Below, piece by piece: positions 37,608-46,426 of a stretch of DNA of 64,000 nt (its first letter is position 1; the number at the start of each line of letters is the position of its first letter). The notes under the pieces were generated by a model that did no database searches, was not told where the DNA came from, and was given only the letters and a program-made list of their open reading frames with translations. The stretch comes from Roseateles puraquae. GTDB taxonomy: Bacteria > Pseudomonadota > Gammaproteobacteria > Burkholderiales > Burkholderiaceae_C. The position numbers and the translations under genes are program-made. The stretch lies in assembly GCF_002205845.1 (NCBI RefSeq), contig NZ_NISI01000016.1, forward strand, positions 1 to 64,000. Reading direction: 5' to 3'.

Positions 37608-38242
37608 GACCGAGACGCGACAAGCCAAAACGGCAGGAGTTTCATCCAGCCCCCAAGGCGCAGAAGTGGCCCGTGCGCCAGGCAACGCCACCTACCGGGA
37701 ATATGCACGCGAGAGAAGGCATGCTCACTCTGCATCCAGTCTGCTGAAGAGCTTTCAACCGGCGCTCAACCGATTGCAAGAAGTCGCCGCCATCGCTCCA
37801 CAGCCACCACGCGTACAAGCTCTCCATCCGCCAAGCGGCAATGCCAGCCCGGCAATCGTGGATAGCGGCCCACCGCCGGGCTCTCTGTCGACTCCGAATC
37901 CCGTCCGCGCCCGCCCTGTTCGAGTCGCTCGAACATCAGGTCTGCGCCGACGCGCAGCCAGCGCACCACTGACGAAAAAAGGCCCGGCTGACCCCGCCTG
38001 ATCGCGGCATCGTTCACGCTCGGGCACGACGATGATTCAGCCCGTCACCAGTGCATGGCCCCCGGCAACGTTGCGGCCCCTGGCGAGGCGGAACGCGAAC
38101 CGCCCGCGACCACGAGAAGCACCAAGTTCGGGCCCGACTGCGTCACCTCCCGGTGTCGCCTGCCAGGCCGCCTGCGCTGTGATGAACGCCGCAGCCCCAC
38201 GCCCCGTCTCGGGGTGTCCCGGGCGGCGTGAGGCGCTCTTTC
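37608..38242. other. Long non-coding stretch
   Basis: 635 bases with no recognisable gene. Several short open frames exist on both strands, including one of 83 codons on the minus strand (37766-38017), but none has a convincing ribosome site, family pattern or codon bias. A strong plus-strand hairpin with a T-rich tail closes the stretch at 38243. Confidence 0.5.
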
Positions 38243-38278
38243 GCCCCGACCGGCTCATGCCGGGCGGGGCTTTCCTTT
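38243..38278 (+). terminator. Intrinsic terminator-like hairpin (plus strand)
   Basis: GCCCCG (38243-38248) and CCGGC (38250-38254) pair with GCCGG (38259-38263) and CGGGGC (38265-38270) around a TCAT loop, with one internal mismatch, followed by TTTCCTTT. It reads as a plus-strand terminator, although no plus-strand gene was recognised before it. It also lies 18 bases after the minus-strand NTF2-like gene. Confidence 0.55.
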
Positions 38279-38295
38279 GCGCGGCTGCGTGCGCT

Positions 38296-38724
38296 TCAGC
38301 GCATGGCGACGATGCCACCGTCTCGCGAGGCCGCCAGCAGGAAGAGCCCCGGCTCGCTGCGCTCGCCGCTCTTCACCTGCACGTCCACCAGGCACGCGGC
38401 GCCCACCGCCGTGGCCCGCACCACGCGCGTCTGGCGCTTGGTGGTGGAGCGGCCGAGTCGCTCCACGAGTTCACGGTAGACGGCCTGGCGGCCGGCGGGG
38501 GCGTCGGCGCCCAGGCTGCCTTCGGGGGCGAACTGCGCGGTCAGGCCCCAGGCGTCGCTGGCGTTCCAGTGGGCATCGAAATCGTTGAGTCGTTGCTGCA
38601 GGGCGGCGGTGTCGTCACAGGGCGCGGTGGCGGCATGGGCTTCCTCACCGAAGGTGATGACGGCGGCGGCCACGAGGCACAGGGCGGACAGGAGGCCCAG
38701 GCGGGCGGGGGTGATGAGTGACAT
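38296..38724 (-). CDS. SgcJ/EcaC-type (NTF2/SnoaL-like) exported protein
   Basis: 142 residues with a signal peptide (LLSALCLVAAAVITFGEEAHA). The mature part has an NTF2-like pattern: DTAALQQRLNDFDAHWNASDAWGLTAQFAPEGSLGAD opens the cone-shaped fold, with RQAVYRELVERLG later. This family binds small ligands; function is unknown here. It is 41 bases downstream of the mono-heme cytochrome c gene on the same strand, so it may be part of that unit. Confidence 0.75.
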   Translation of the reverse strand: MSLITPARLGLLSALCLVAAAVITFGEEAHAATAPCDDTAALQQRLNDFDAHWNASDAWGLTAQFAPEGSLGADAPAGRQAVYRELVERLGRSTTKRQTRVVRATAVGAACLVDVQVKSGERSEPGLFLLAASRDGGIVAMR

Positions 38725-38765
38725 GGGAGTGTCCTGATGGATGGAGGCAAGAAGGGCGAAGCCGT

Positions 38766-39290
38766 TCAGCGCACGCCGGCCGGCGGCAGCGGGTCGGGCA
38801 CCTTGTTGCGCGTCGGGGGCAGGGTCTGCAGGTAGGCGAACACGGCCTTGAGGTCGTCGTCGGTCATGTGGTTGTAGACCGGGATCGGCATGGGCGGCAG
38901 CACCGGGCGGCCGCGGCCCAGATGGCGGCCGGTGCGGATGGTCTGCACGAAGTCGCTCTCGCTCCAGCGGCCCAGGCCCGTGTCGGGGTCGGACGTGAGG
39001 TTGGCGGAGAAGCTCACGCCCCAGGGGCCCGAATAGGCCGTGCCGGTCTGCGCGATCAGCACCATCCAGGGCTCACCGGGTGGCGTGGCCGGCGCGGTCA
39101 CGGTGAAGCCCTGCGGATGGCCGGACAGGTGACGGGCCATGTCGGGCTCGGGGCCGTTGGCGCCCATCTTGAGCGGCGTGTGGCAGTCGGCGCAGCCGCT
39201 GGTGTTGACGAGGTAGCGGCCGCGTTCGATGCGGTCACTGGCCTGGGCTGTCGCGGCAACCAGGATGAGCAGGGGCAGGATGGCCTTCAT
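38766..39290 (-). CDS. Mono-heme cytochrome c family protein
   Basis: 174 residues with an N-terminal signal peptide (LLILVAATAQA) and one heme-binding CADCH near residue 33. Candidate distal methionines are in PPMPIPVYNHMTDDDLKAVFAYLQ near 140, the typical cytochrome c C-terminal helix. It works in the periplasm as an electron carrier. Its ATG overlaps the stop of the upstream diheme cytochrome by 4 bases. Confidence 0.88.
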   Translation of the reverse strand: MKAILPLLILVAATAQASDRIERGRYLVNTSGCADCHTPLKMGANGPEPDMARHLSGHPQGFTVTAPATPPGEPWMVLIAQTGTAYSGPWGVSFSANLTSDPDTGLGRWSESDFVQTIRTGRHLGRGRPVLPPMPIPVYNHMTDDDLKAVFAYLQTLPPTRNKVPDPLPPAGVR

Positions 39291-40123
39291 GGGCTTTTCT
39301 CCGGGGGGTTGAGGTTGAAGTGGCGGGCCAACACAGCCAGGCCCTGGGCGTCGATCTCGCGGGTGCCGAGCGGCGGCATCTGCTGGTAGGGGTTGCGGGT
39401 GCCCGCGCGGCGCAGCACGGCGGCGCCGTCCACCGGCGCGGGCGGCTGGCCCGCGTCCAGCGCGAGCCGCAGCGGCACCGGCACGCCACCGTCGAAATGG
39501 CAGTGGCCACAGTTGCCGTGCAGATAGCCGCGGGCGGCCTGCTCGGCGGGCGTGGCGGCCAGGAAGTCCGGCCCCTGCTCGCGCCAGGCGGCCGGGGCCG
39601 GTGCGATGACGCCCTCGCGCACCAGGGCGGGCACGGCGGGGCCGAGCTGCAGGGCGGCAAAGCCCAGCACCGGGCTGCGCGCGCCGGCATGGCAGGCCAT
39701 GCAGTCGCCCACCGACGGCAGCTCGTAGCGGCGCCCGCCGGGCAGCGTCAGCACGGCACCGCGGTCAGGCGCGCGGCGGGCCTGGCCGTCGTGCCAGACA
39801 TAGGTGGCGGCCTCGACGCGGCCATCGGCCTGGACCACCAGATGCCGGGTCTCGACCGGGTGGCCGTCCACGCTGAAGGTCTTCCACAGCCGGGTGCCGG
39901 CCGGGAAGCGCCACGCGTCAGCCCGGCTGGCGTCGACCGTGGTGCCAGGCGGCAGGGCGATCCAGCGCTGCTTGGCCGCGCCGTCGGACCACAGCGGAAA
40001 TCGCGGCTCGAAGCTCCGCAGGCCCGGGCCGCCGAAGCCGGTGTCGGCCAGCCGCTCAGGCAGCGTAGCCCGCACCGGCAGGGCGACGGCGAGCAGCAAG
40101 AGGGCACAGGCAAGGCGGGGCAT
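39287..40123 (-). CDS. Diheme c-type cytochrome-like protein, HNE_0200/SO2930 family
   Basis: 278 residues with a signal peptide ending near VRA. The family body is recognisable: PLWSDGAAKQRWIALPPGT, WRFPAGTRLWKTF and VWHDGQ, with two heme motifs, CMACH near 146 and CGHCH near 206. The C-terminal NPYQQMPPLGTREID is also conserved. It is a periplasmic redox protein of unknown partner, first of a unit with the mono-heme cytochrome and probably the NTF2-like protein, and divergent from a hemerythrin-like gene. Confidence 0.85.
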   Translation of the reverse strand: MPRLACALLLLAVALPVRATLPERLADTGFGGPGLRSFEPRFPLWSDGAAKQRWIALPPGTTVDASRADAWRFPAGTRLWKTFSVDGHPVETRHLVVQADGRVEAATYVWHDGQARRAPDRGAVLTLPGGRRYELPSVGDCMACHAGARSPVLGFAALQLGPAVPALVREGVIAPAPAAWREQGPDFLAATPAEQAARGYLHGNCGHCHFDGGVPVPLRLALDAGQPPAPVDGAAVLRRAGTRNPYQQMPPLGTREIDAQGLAVLARHFNLNPPEKSP

Positions 40124-40331
40124 GGGACGGCACTGTGCCGAGCGGCCGGCTGGCCCACATCGCCCGGACGGGCCAGCGCCCCCGGGGCTGAAGAGCCATG
40201 ACCCTCGTCACCCCCGTGGCCCACCGGCCCTGGCCCGTCAGAGCGATGGCGCGCACCCGCCCGGACGGAACACTGCCCGGCATCCGGCCCCCTTCACTTC
40301 GACCCCTCGCGCCGGCTTCAAGGAGATTCCC

Positions 40332-41012
40332 ATGACCACCCCCACCCACCGCGTCGACCTGTATGCCCACATCCACAAGGCCCTGCGCCTGGCGATGTGC
40401 GAGACGCTGCGCCAGCTCAGCAGCCTGGACCCCGCCGACCCGCTGGACATCGCCGCCACCCTCGGCCAGCTCGATGCCGTGCTGGATGCCGCCCAGCATC
40501 ACGTCGAGAAGGAGAACCGCTTCGTGCATCCGGCCATCGAAGCCCGGCGCGCCGGCGCCAGCGCAGCCATCGAGGCGGAGCACGAGGAGCATCTGGACAG
40601 CATCGGCACGCTGCGCGCCGAAGCTGCCGCCCTGCGCGTGATGCCGTCGGCCGCCGCCGCCCAGCGCCTGTACCGCCGCTTTGCCACCTTCGTGGCCCAC
40701 AACTTCGAGCACATGGCCGTGGAGGAGAGCCGCCACAACCAGGCGCTGTGGGCGGCCTACACCGACGAGGAGCTGCACGCGCTGCACGGCCGCATCCTGG
40801 CCAGCGTCGGCCCGCAGGAGATGAGCGAGATCCTGCGCTGGATGATCCCGGCGCTGGCGCCGGCCGAGCGCGCCGAGGTGATCGGCGGCCTGCCGCCCGA
40901 GGTGCAGGCGCCGGTGATGGCCTCGGCCCGCGCGCTGCTGAACGATGCCGCCTGGGGCAAGCTCAGCCGGGCGATGGGCCAGGCCAGCGTGCCGGGCCTC
41001 GTGGAGGCCTGA
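40332..41012 (+). CDS. Hemerythrin-like (HHE) domain protein
   Basis: 226 residues from ATG 40332 with a strong AAGGAG site at 40320-40325. The HHE cation-binding four-helix bundle shows histidines in YAHIHKALRLAM, AAQHHVEKENRFVHPAIE, EAEHEEHLDSI and FVAHNFEHMAVEES, enough for a di-iron site. A second helical part (about 140-226) follows. Such proteins sense or store oxygen, nitric oxide or iron. It is divergent from the cytochrome genes with a 208-base gap that must hold both promoters. Confidence 0.9.
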   Translation: MTTPTHRVDLYAHIHKALRLAMCETLRQLSSLDPADPLDIAATLGQLDAVLDAAQHHVEKENRFVHPAIEARRAGASAAIEAEHEEHLDSIGTLRAEAAALRVMPSAAAAQRLYRRFATFVAHNFEHMAVEESRHNQALWAAYTDEELHALHGRILASVGPQEMSEILRWMIPALAPAERAEVIGGLPPEVQAPVMASARALLNDAAWGKLSRAMGQASVPGLVEA

Positions 41013-41057
41013 CGGCAGCGGCGCCAGGCGGGCCTGCCAGGCGCGCCAAAGGCCCGT

Positions 41058-43673
41058 TCAGCGCTGCCGGTTCCACCACGCGGCGGCCTCGCCGCGTGAG
41101 TTCAAGCCCAGCTTGTCGAGGATGTTGGCCACATGCCGCTTGACGGTGTGCGGGCTCAGGTCCAGCGCGCGGGCGATGTGCTTGTTGCTCGCACCCGCCG
41201 CGATCTGGGCGATGACCTCGGCCTCGCGTTGCGACAGCCGGTCGTCCGCCGCCAGTGCGGCCGACTCCCCGGTGCCCGCGGCCAGCGGCGCCAGGGCCTC
41301 CACCCAACTGCGCAGCCGGGCCAGCGCCGCCGCGTCGAGCAGGCCGCCCCAGTCGTGCGCGGCCATGCGCCGCATCAGCGGCACGTCCCACAGCAGGCCG
41401 CCGGGGTCGTGCTCGGCCAGCGCGGGTGCCAGCGCCTCGGCGGCCTGGGCGGGCTGGCCATCATCCAGCAGCGCGCCGGCCAGACGCAGCTGCGCCTCGG
41501 CGCGCTGGCCGAGCAGGTCGGCGGATTCACCCTCGGCGAGCAAGGCCCGCCACAGCGCAATCGCCTCAGCGCGGCGGCCCGCCAGTTCGGCCTGGCGCGC
41601 CCGCAGGCCGGCCAGCGGGTCGCGGCGGTGCGGGGCGGTCAGGTCGGGCAGTTCGGCGCCCTCGCGCACCAGGCGCGCCAGGCCTTCATCCAGCAGCGCC
41701 ACCTCGCCACAGGCCGCAGCCATGCGCGAGCAGAAGAAGATGCCGTGCCACAGGCCCCAGCGGCCATAGCCCGGCACGTGCTCGGCCAGGCGCAGCCGCA
41801 TCAAGGCCACCGCAGACTCGTGGCGGCCATGCACCAGGTCCAACATCGCATGCAGCGCCTGGCCATGGTTGCGGGCGATGACCAGCCGGCCAAACCAGGC
41901 GGCATCGGCCTCGGCACGCGCGAGATGCTGCTCGCACTCGGCCAGCTCGCCCTGCCAGAAGAGACTCCAGGCCCGCGCCATGTAGCCCATCACCCCCAGC
42001 GGCAGCGGGCGGTCGCCCACCACCTGCATCGCGCCGCGGAACCAGCGCTCCATGGGCGCAGCCATGCCGCGGCAGCTGATCTGGCGCGGCGGCGGCACGC
42101 CGGTGTACCAGGCTTCCACGGTCGGATGCTTGAGCAACTCGGCGAGCTGCGCCTCGAAGAGCGGCGCCACCGCATCGAAGCGGCAGCTCTCCAAGGCATG
42201 CCAGCAGCGCGCCAGCAGCACCACGCGGCGGGCTTCGCCACTGAGCCGGCTTTCACCATCGAAGGGGTCCAGCGCCTGCAGGATGGCCGCCGCCTGCGTG
42301 AGCCGGCCCTGCGCGATCAGCAGCACGGCCAGGTGGGCGCGCGCCACCCGCAGCGCAGCCGTGTCACCCCGCGCCTGGAACAGCAGCTCCGCGCGGCCCA
42401 GGTGGTACTCGGCCCGCTCCGCTTCCCACAGCGTCCACAGCGCCACGGCCTTGACGCGGTGCAGCTCGGGGCTGACCTCGGCAAAGTCCGCATCGAAGCG
42501 CCCCGCCAGGTCGAGCAACCCCTGGGCGCCGAGCTGGTTGATCAGCATGCCGGCATCGGCCAGCAGCAGCTCCGCCGCACGGTCGGGCCGGCCGGCGGCC
42601 ATCAGCAGGCCATGGCGGCGCTGGGCGTCGCTCTCCAACACCGCAGCGCGCTCCAGCAGCTCGCGGTGCAGCTCGGGCTGGGTCTGGCGCAAGCGCAGCT
42701 GCAGCATGTCGCGGAAGAGCTGGTGCAGGCGCAGCGTGTGGGGCGACAGGTCGACCACCGTCACGAACAGCGACAGCCGCTCGATCTCGGCCAGGAAGGT
42801 CGCCACCATCGCGCCCTCCCCCAGGGCCTGGCAGCGGGCCACGTCCAGTTCGTGCAGCACGCTGGTGCGCAGCAGGAAGTCGCGCAGCTCGGCGTCCAGC
42901 CGGTCCAGCACCTCGGCGGCCAGGTAGTCAAAGGTGGCACGGTCGATGGCCGCGGGCAGCGCGTCCCGCTGCGACAGCCCCAACGCCAGCCGCAGGCCGG
43001 CCGCCCAGCCCTGGCTGCGCGCATACAGCTCGGCCGCGGCCTCGTCGCCCAGGCCGGCGGCGTGAGCGAGCTGCGTGACCTCGGCCGGCGCCAGGGCCAG
43101 CTGCTCGGGCCCGAGGTCAGCCAGGTCGCCGGTGGCCCGCAGCCGGGCCACGCGCAGCGCCGGCTCATGGCGGGCCGACAGCACCAGCCGCCAGCGCTCG
43201 CCCATGCGCGCGAGCCAGCGGTCGAGGAACTGCAGTGAGGCGGTGTCCACCAGATGGTGGGCATCGTCCAGCACGATCAGGCCGTGGGCGACTTCGCAAG
43301 CCTCCAGCGCGTTGGCCATCGCATCCGCCGCGGTGATCAGCTCGGCGCCACCGCGCAGCGCCGCATCGCGCAGGCCCTCGGGCGCCGTGCGCCAGGGGGG
43401 GTCGTAGGGCTCGAAAGCCGTGAACAGGCAGTCCAGCAGGCGCCCGAGGTCGTCGCCCTCGTCGAGCGCCACCCAGGCCACGGCGGTGTCGTCACCCAGT
43501 TCGGCCAGGGCCTGGGTCAGCAGCGCCGTCTTGCCGTAACCGGCCGGGGCACACAGCAGCAGCGCCCGGTGGGTCTGCAGGGCTTCATGAAAGCGGGCCA
43601 GCAAGGCCGGGCGCGGCAACAGCAAGCCGGCCCGCGGCCGCGGGGCTCGGGTTTTGGTGTGGGCGAGTGCCAT
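41058..43673 (-). CDS. MalT-type LuxR family transcriptional regulator
   Basis: 871 residues. A P-loop STAND NTPase (CAPAGYGKTALLTQALAE near 41-58; LIVLDDAHHLVD near 134) is followed by a winged-helix/TPR-like sensor region and a C-terminal LuxR helix-turn-helix (LSQREAEVIAQIAAGASNKH, about 803-865). It resembles MalT, an ATP- and ligand-dependent activator. The ligand is unknown. It is divergent from the PEP-CTERM lectin gene with a 125-base gap, so it may control that gene; it is convergent with the hemerythrin gene. Confidence 0.92.
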   Translation of the reverse strand: MALAHTKTRAPRPRAGLLLPRPALLARFHEALQTHRALLLCAPAGYGKTALLTQALAELGDDTAVAWVALDEGDDLGRLLDCLFTAFEPYDPPWRTAPEGLRDAALRGGAELITAADAMANALEACEVAHGLIVLDDAHHLVDTASLQFLDRWLARMGERWRLVLSARHEPALRVARLRATGDLADLGPEQLALAPAEVTQLAHAAGLGDEAAAELYARSQGWAAGLRLALGLSQRDALPAAIDRATFDYLAAEVLDRLDAELRDFLLRTSVLHELDVARCQALGEGAMVATFLAEIERLSLFVTVVDLSPHTLRLHQLFRDMLQLRLRQTQPELHRELLERAAVLESDAQRRHGLLMAAGRPDRAAELLLADAGMLINQLGAQGLLDLAGRFDADFAEVSPELHRVKAVALWTLWEAERAEYHLGRAELLFQARGDTAALRVARAHLAVLLIAQGRLTQAAAILQALDPFDGESRLSGEARRVVLLARCWHALESCRFDAVAPLFEAQLAELLKHPTVEAWYTGVPPPRQISCRGMAAPMERWFRGAMQVVGDRPLPLGVMGYMARAWSLFWQGELAECEQHLARAEADAAWFGRLVIARNHGQALHAMLDLVHGRHESAVALMRLRLAEHVPGYGRWGLWHGIFFCSRMAAACGEVALLDEGLARLVREGAELPDLTAPHRRDPLAGLRARQAELAGRRAEAIALWRALLAEGESADLLGQRAEAQLRLAGALLDDGQPAQAAEALAPALAEHDPGGLLWDVPLMRRMAAHDWGGLLDAAALARLRSWVEALAPLAAGTGESAALAADDRLSQREAEVIAQIAAGASNKHIARALDLSPHTVKRHVANILDKLGLNSRGEAAAWWNRQR

Positions 43674-43798
43674 GGCCTCGAATGATAGGCACGCACCCCC
43701 CTGCTTGCGGGGCTTTTGCCCCCCTTGAGCAAACGATGGACGAACGCTTGCCTAACGGTTGGTTCAGAGACTGCGGCCACCTTGATGGGAGAACCGCC

Positions 43799-44647
43799 AT
43801 GTCACTCACCCGCCTCCTGCTGCCCCTCGTCTTCGCTGCCAGCGCCTGCGCGGCCCATGCCCAGCAGGGCGTGGACCTGCTCGACCCTGGCCAGAGCCCC
43901 AACTTCCCCGCCTGGACGCTCTACGGCAGCGCCAGCGCCCAGAACCTGACGCCCGGCAACGGCTTCACCTACAGCACGCTGAACCTGACCCAGGCCACGG
44001 TCGGCGGCTCGGCCGGTGCCGGCTGGGCGCCGCAGACGCTGCTGCTGGACTTCAACACCGCGTTCAGCTTCCGCTTCGCCTTCAACATCCACAACAACCC
44101 CGACGAGGTGCGCGGCGACGGCCTGACCTTCGTGCTGGCCGATGCCACCGGCGTGGGCGGCACCGGCTCCGGGCTCGGCTATGAGGGCCTGTCTTCGCGC
44201 AGCCTGGCGTTGGCGATCGACACCTTCCACTTCGACGGCGAGCCGGTCTCGCCCAGCCTGCAGATCCTCACGCAGGGCGTGACCACGCCGGTGGCCTACA
44301 CCGAGACCGGGCTGGGAGACGCCATCCGCAATGGCAACTACGCGTTGATCGCGACGTTCGACTACACGCCTTCCGGCCTGGCAGACCACGCCGGCACCCT
44401 GACCGGCACGATCTGGAACCCCGACGTCGGCAGCTTCAGCGTGCAGGCCGGTGTGGACTTCGCCGCGCTGGGGCTGGTGGGCCTGCCGGTGTACTACGGC
44501 TTCACGGCCGCCAATGGCCTCGCCACCGACGGGCACACCATCCAGTGGGGCGCCGTGGCGGCGGTGCCCGAACCGGGCAGTTGGGCCCTGATCGGCGCCG
44601 GCCTGGGCTGGCTCGGCCTGCTGGCGCAGCGCCGCCGGGTGCGCTGA
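43799..44647 (+). CDS. L-type-lectin-domain PEP-CTERM protein
   Basis: 282 residues from ATG 43799. A signal peptide (LLPLVFAASACAAHA) is followed by a legume-lectin-like beta-sandwich (FSFRFAFNIHNN, RGDGLTFVLADATGVGGTGSG, LALAIDTFHF) and a C-terminal PEP-CTERM signal: VPEPGSWALIGAG, hydrophobic stretch, RRR. It is sorted by exosortase and likely ends at the cell surface or in matrix exopolysaccharide. The exosortase is not in the window. Confidence 0.88.
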   Translation: MSLTRLLLPLVFAASACAAHAQQGVDLLDPGQSPNFPAWTLYGSASAQNLTPGNGFTYSTLNLTQATVGGSAGAGWAPQTLLLDFNTAFSFRFAFNIHNNPDEVRGDGLTFVLADATGVGGTGSGLGYEGLSSRSLALAIDTFHFDGEPVSPSLQILTQGVTTPVAYTETGLGDAIRNGNYALIATFDYTPSGLADHAGTLTGTIWNPDVGSFSVQAGVDFAALGLVGLPVYYGFTAANGLATDGHTIQWGAVAAVPEPGSWALIGAGLGWLGLLAQRRRVR

Positions 44648-44653
44648 ACCGCG

Positions 44654-44678
44654 CCGTCACGACCGCTTCACAGAAGCG
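44654..44678. promoter_or_regulatory. Weak Pho-box-like repeat before phoD
   Basis: CCGTCAC (44654-44660) and GCTTCAC (44665-44671) are two 7-base units with an 11-base period, the spacing of PhoB half-sites, though the second matches the consensus poorly. The region overlaps a small hairpin CGCTTC/GAAGCG (44664-44678). It lies about 58-82 bases before the phoD ATG. Confidence 0.2.
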
Positions 44679-44735
44679 ACCCATCCTCCGCGCCCATCCG
44701 CAGCAGCCGCTGCGGCAGCGCACACGAGGTAACGC

Positions 44736-46406
44736 ATGGGTCGTCCTAGCAAGGTTCAGCCGTCGCGCGAAGGCAGCAGCCGCCGCGACTTCTTCAAACG
44801 CTCAGGCGCTGGCGCCGTGGCCGTGGCGACCGCCACGCCGCTGCTCGCGCAGACCACCGGGCCGGTGCGCTTCGAGCACGGCGTGGCCAGCGGCGACCCG
44901 TTGGCTGACCGCGTCATCCTGTGGACCCGCGTGACGCCGTCGGCGGCCCGCCCGGCCATCGCGGTGCAGTACGTGGTGGCGACTGACCCGGCGCTCACCC
45001 AGGTCGTGCAGCGCGGCAGCGCCAAGACCAACCCGGGCCGCGACTACACCGTCAAGGTCGATGCCGCGGGCCTGAAGCCCGGCACGACCTACTACTACCG
45101 CTTCAGCGCCGAGGGCGTGGACAGCCCCGTGGGCCGCACCAAGACGCTGCCGACGACCGGCGTGAACAGCCTGCGCTTCGCGGTGGTGAGCTGCTCCAAC
45201 CACGCCTACGGCTACTTCAACGCCTACGCCCGCATCGCGGCACGGGCCGACCTCGACCTGGTCATGCACCTGGGCGACTACATCTACGAATACGGCGCCC
45301 GCCAGTACGGCAGCGTGCGCACGCCCGAGCCGGCCCAAGAGATCGTCACGCTGGCCGACTACCGCCAGCGCCATGCCCAGTACAAGCGTGATGCCGACTC
45401 CCAGGCCATGCACCGCCAGCATCCGCTGATCGCCATCTGGGACGACCACGAGACGGCCAACAACGCCTTCAAGACCGGCGCCGAAAACCACCAGCCCGCC
45501 ACCGAAGGCGACTGGAGCGCCCGCGTGGCCGCCGCGATGCAGGCCTACTACGAATGGATGCCGGTGCGCCCGGTGGACGTGGCCAACCTGCGCGACAACC
45601 ACCGCAGCTTCGCCTACGGTGACCTGGCCGAACTGCTGATGCTGGAAGAGCGCGTGAACGCCCGCTCCGAGCAGCTCACGACGGCCGTGCACCCCACCGC
45701 CTTCGGCGCCGGCTTCGCGACCACCGACCCGGGCTATGGCGACGCGAGCCGCACCCTCCTGGGCGATGCGCAGGAGGCCTGGCTCATCAACCGCCTGCGC
45801 ACCACGCCGGCCCAGTGGAAGCTGCTCGGCCAGGGCGTCATGTTTGCCCAGCTCAAGGCGCCGGGTAGCAACCAGGCGACCGACCCGGGCCTGTACTTCA
45901 TCAACAGCGACCAGTGGGATGGCTACGAGCCAGCGCGCAACCGCATCTTTGCCGGCATCCAGGGCGATGCCGCGAACGCCAAGGTCAACGACGTCGTCGT
46001 GCTGACCGGCGACATCCACAGCAGCTGGGCCGCCGACCTGCACCCCAACCCCTACAACCCGGCCGCCTACGACAAGGCCACCGGCGCCGGTTCGCTGGCG
46101 GTGGAGTTCGTCGGCACGTCGGTCACCTCGCCCGGCATCGACACCGACACGACCGGCGCGGTGGCGGGCGCCATCCGCTCCTTCAACCCGCACTTCAAGT
46201 ACGTGCAGTTGACCCGCCGCGGCTACATGGTCATGGACGTCAACCGTGACCGCGTGGTGGGCGAGTGGTGGTACGTCGACACGGTGGCCAGCCCCAGCAA
46301 CATCGAGACCTTCGCGACCGCCTTCGAGGTGCGCGCCGGCGAGAACCGCCTGCGCGCCTCCGCCCAGACACCCAACCGCGCCAACCCGCCGGCCCTGGCC
46401 CCCTGA
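44736..46406 (+). CDS. phoD: Alkaline phosphatase PhoD (Tat-exported)
   Basis: 556 residues. It begins with a Tat signal containing SRRDFFKRSG, then the PhoD N-terminal Fn3-like domain (FEHGVASGDPLADRVILWTR) and the metallophosphatase core: VVSCSNHAYGYFNAY, MHLGDYIYEYG, IWDDHETANNAF, LGDAQEAWL, VLTGDIHSSWAADL. PhoD hydrolyses phosphate mono- and diesters in the periplasm using calcium and iron. It is flanked by two PEP-CTERM genes and ends 20 bases before the second one. Confidence 0.95.
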   Translation: MGRPSKVQPSREGSSRRDFFKRSGAGAVAVATATPLLAQTTGPVRFEHGVASGDPLADRVILWTRVTPSAARPAIAVQYVVATDPALTQVVQRGSAKTNPGRDYTVKVDAAGLKPGTTYYYRFSAEGVDSPVGRTKTLPTTGVNSLRFAVVSCSNHAYGYFNAYARIAARADLDLVMHLGDYIYEYGARQYGSVRTPEPAQEIVTLADYRQRHAQYKRDADSQAMHRQHPLIAIWDDHETANNAFKTGAENHQPATEGDWSARVAAAMQAYYEWMPVRPVDVANLRDNHRSFAYGDLAELLMLEERVNARSEQLTTAVHPTAFGAGFATTDPGYGDASRTLLGDAQEAWLINRLRTTPAQWKLLGQGVMFAQLKAPGSNQATDPGLYFINSDQWDGYEPARNRIFAGIQGDAANAKVNDVVVLTGDIHSSWAADLHPNPYNPAAYDKATGAGSLAVEFVGTSVTSPGIDTDTTGAVAGAIRSFNPHFKYVQLTRRGYMVMDVNRDRVVGEWWYVDTVASPSNIETFATAFEVRAGENRLRASAQTPNRANPPALAP

Positions 46407-46426
46407 ACCTCCCACGGACCCTCGAC

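Noticed and set aside
37766-38017. 83-codon minus-strand open frame
   Set aside because: No good ribosome site, no family similarity and no neighbour support; left as part of the unassigned stretch.
43690-43725. GGGGC/GCCCC hairpin between the LuxR and PEP-CTERM genes
   Set aside because: Five-base stem in G/C runs, in a divergent promoter region; likely chance.
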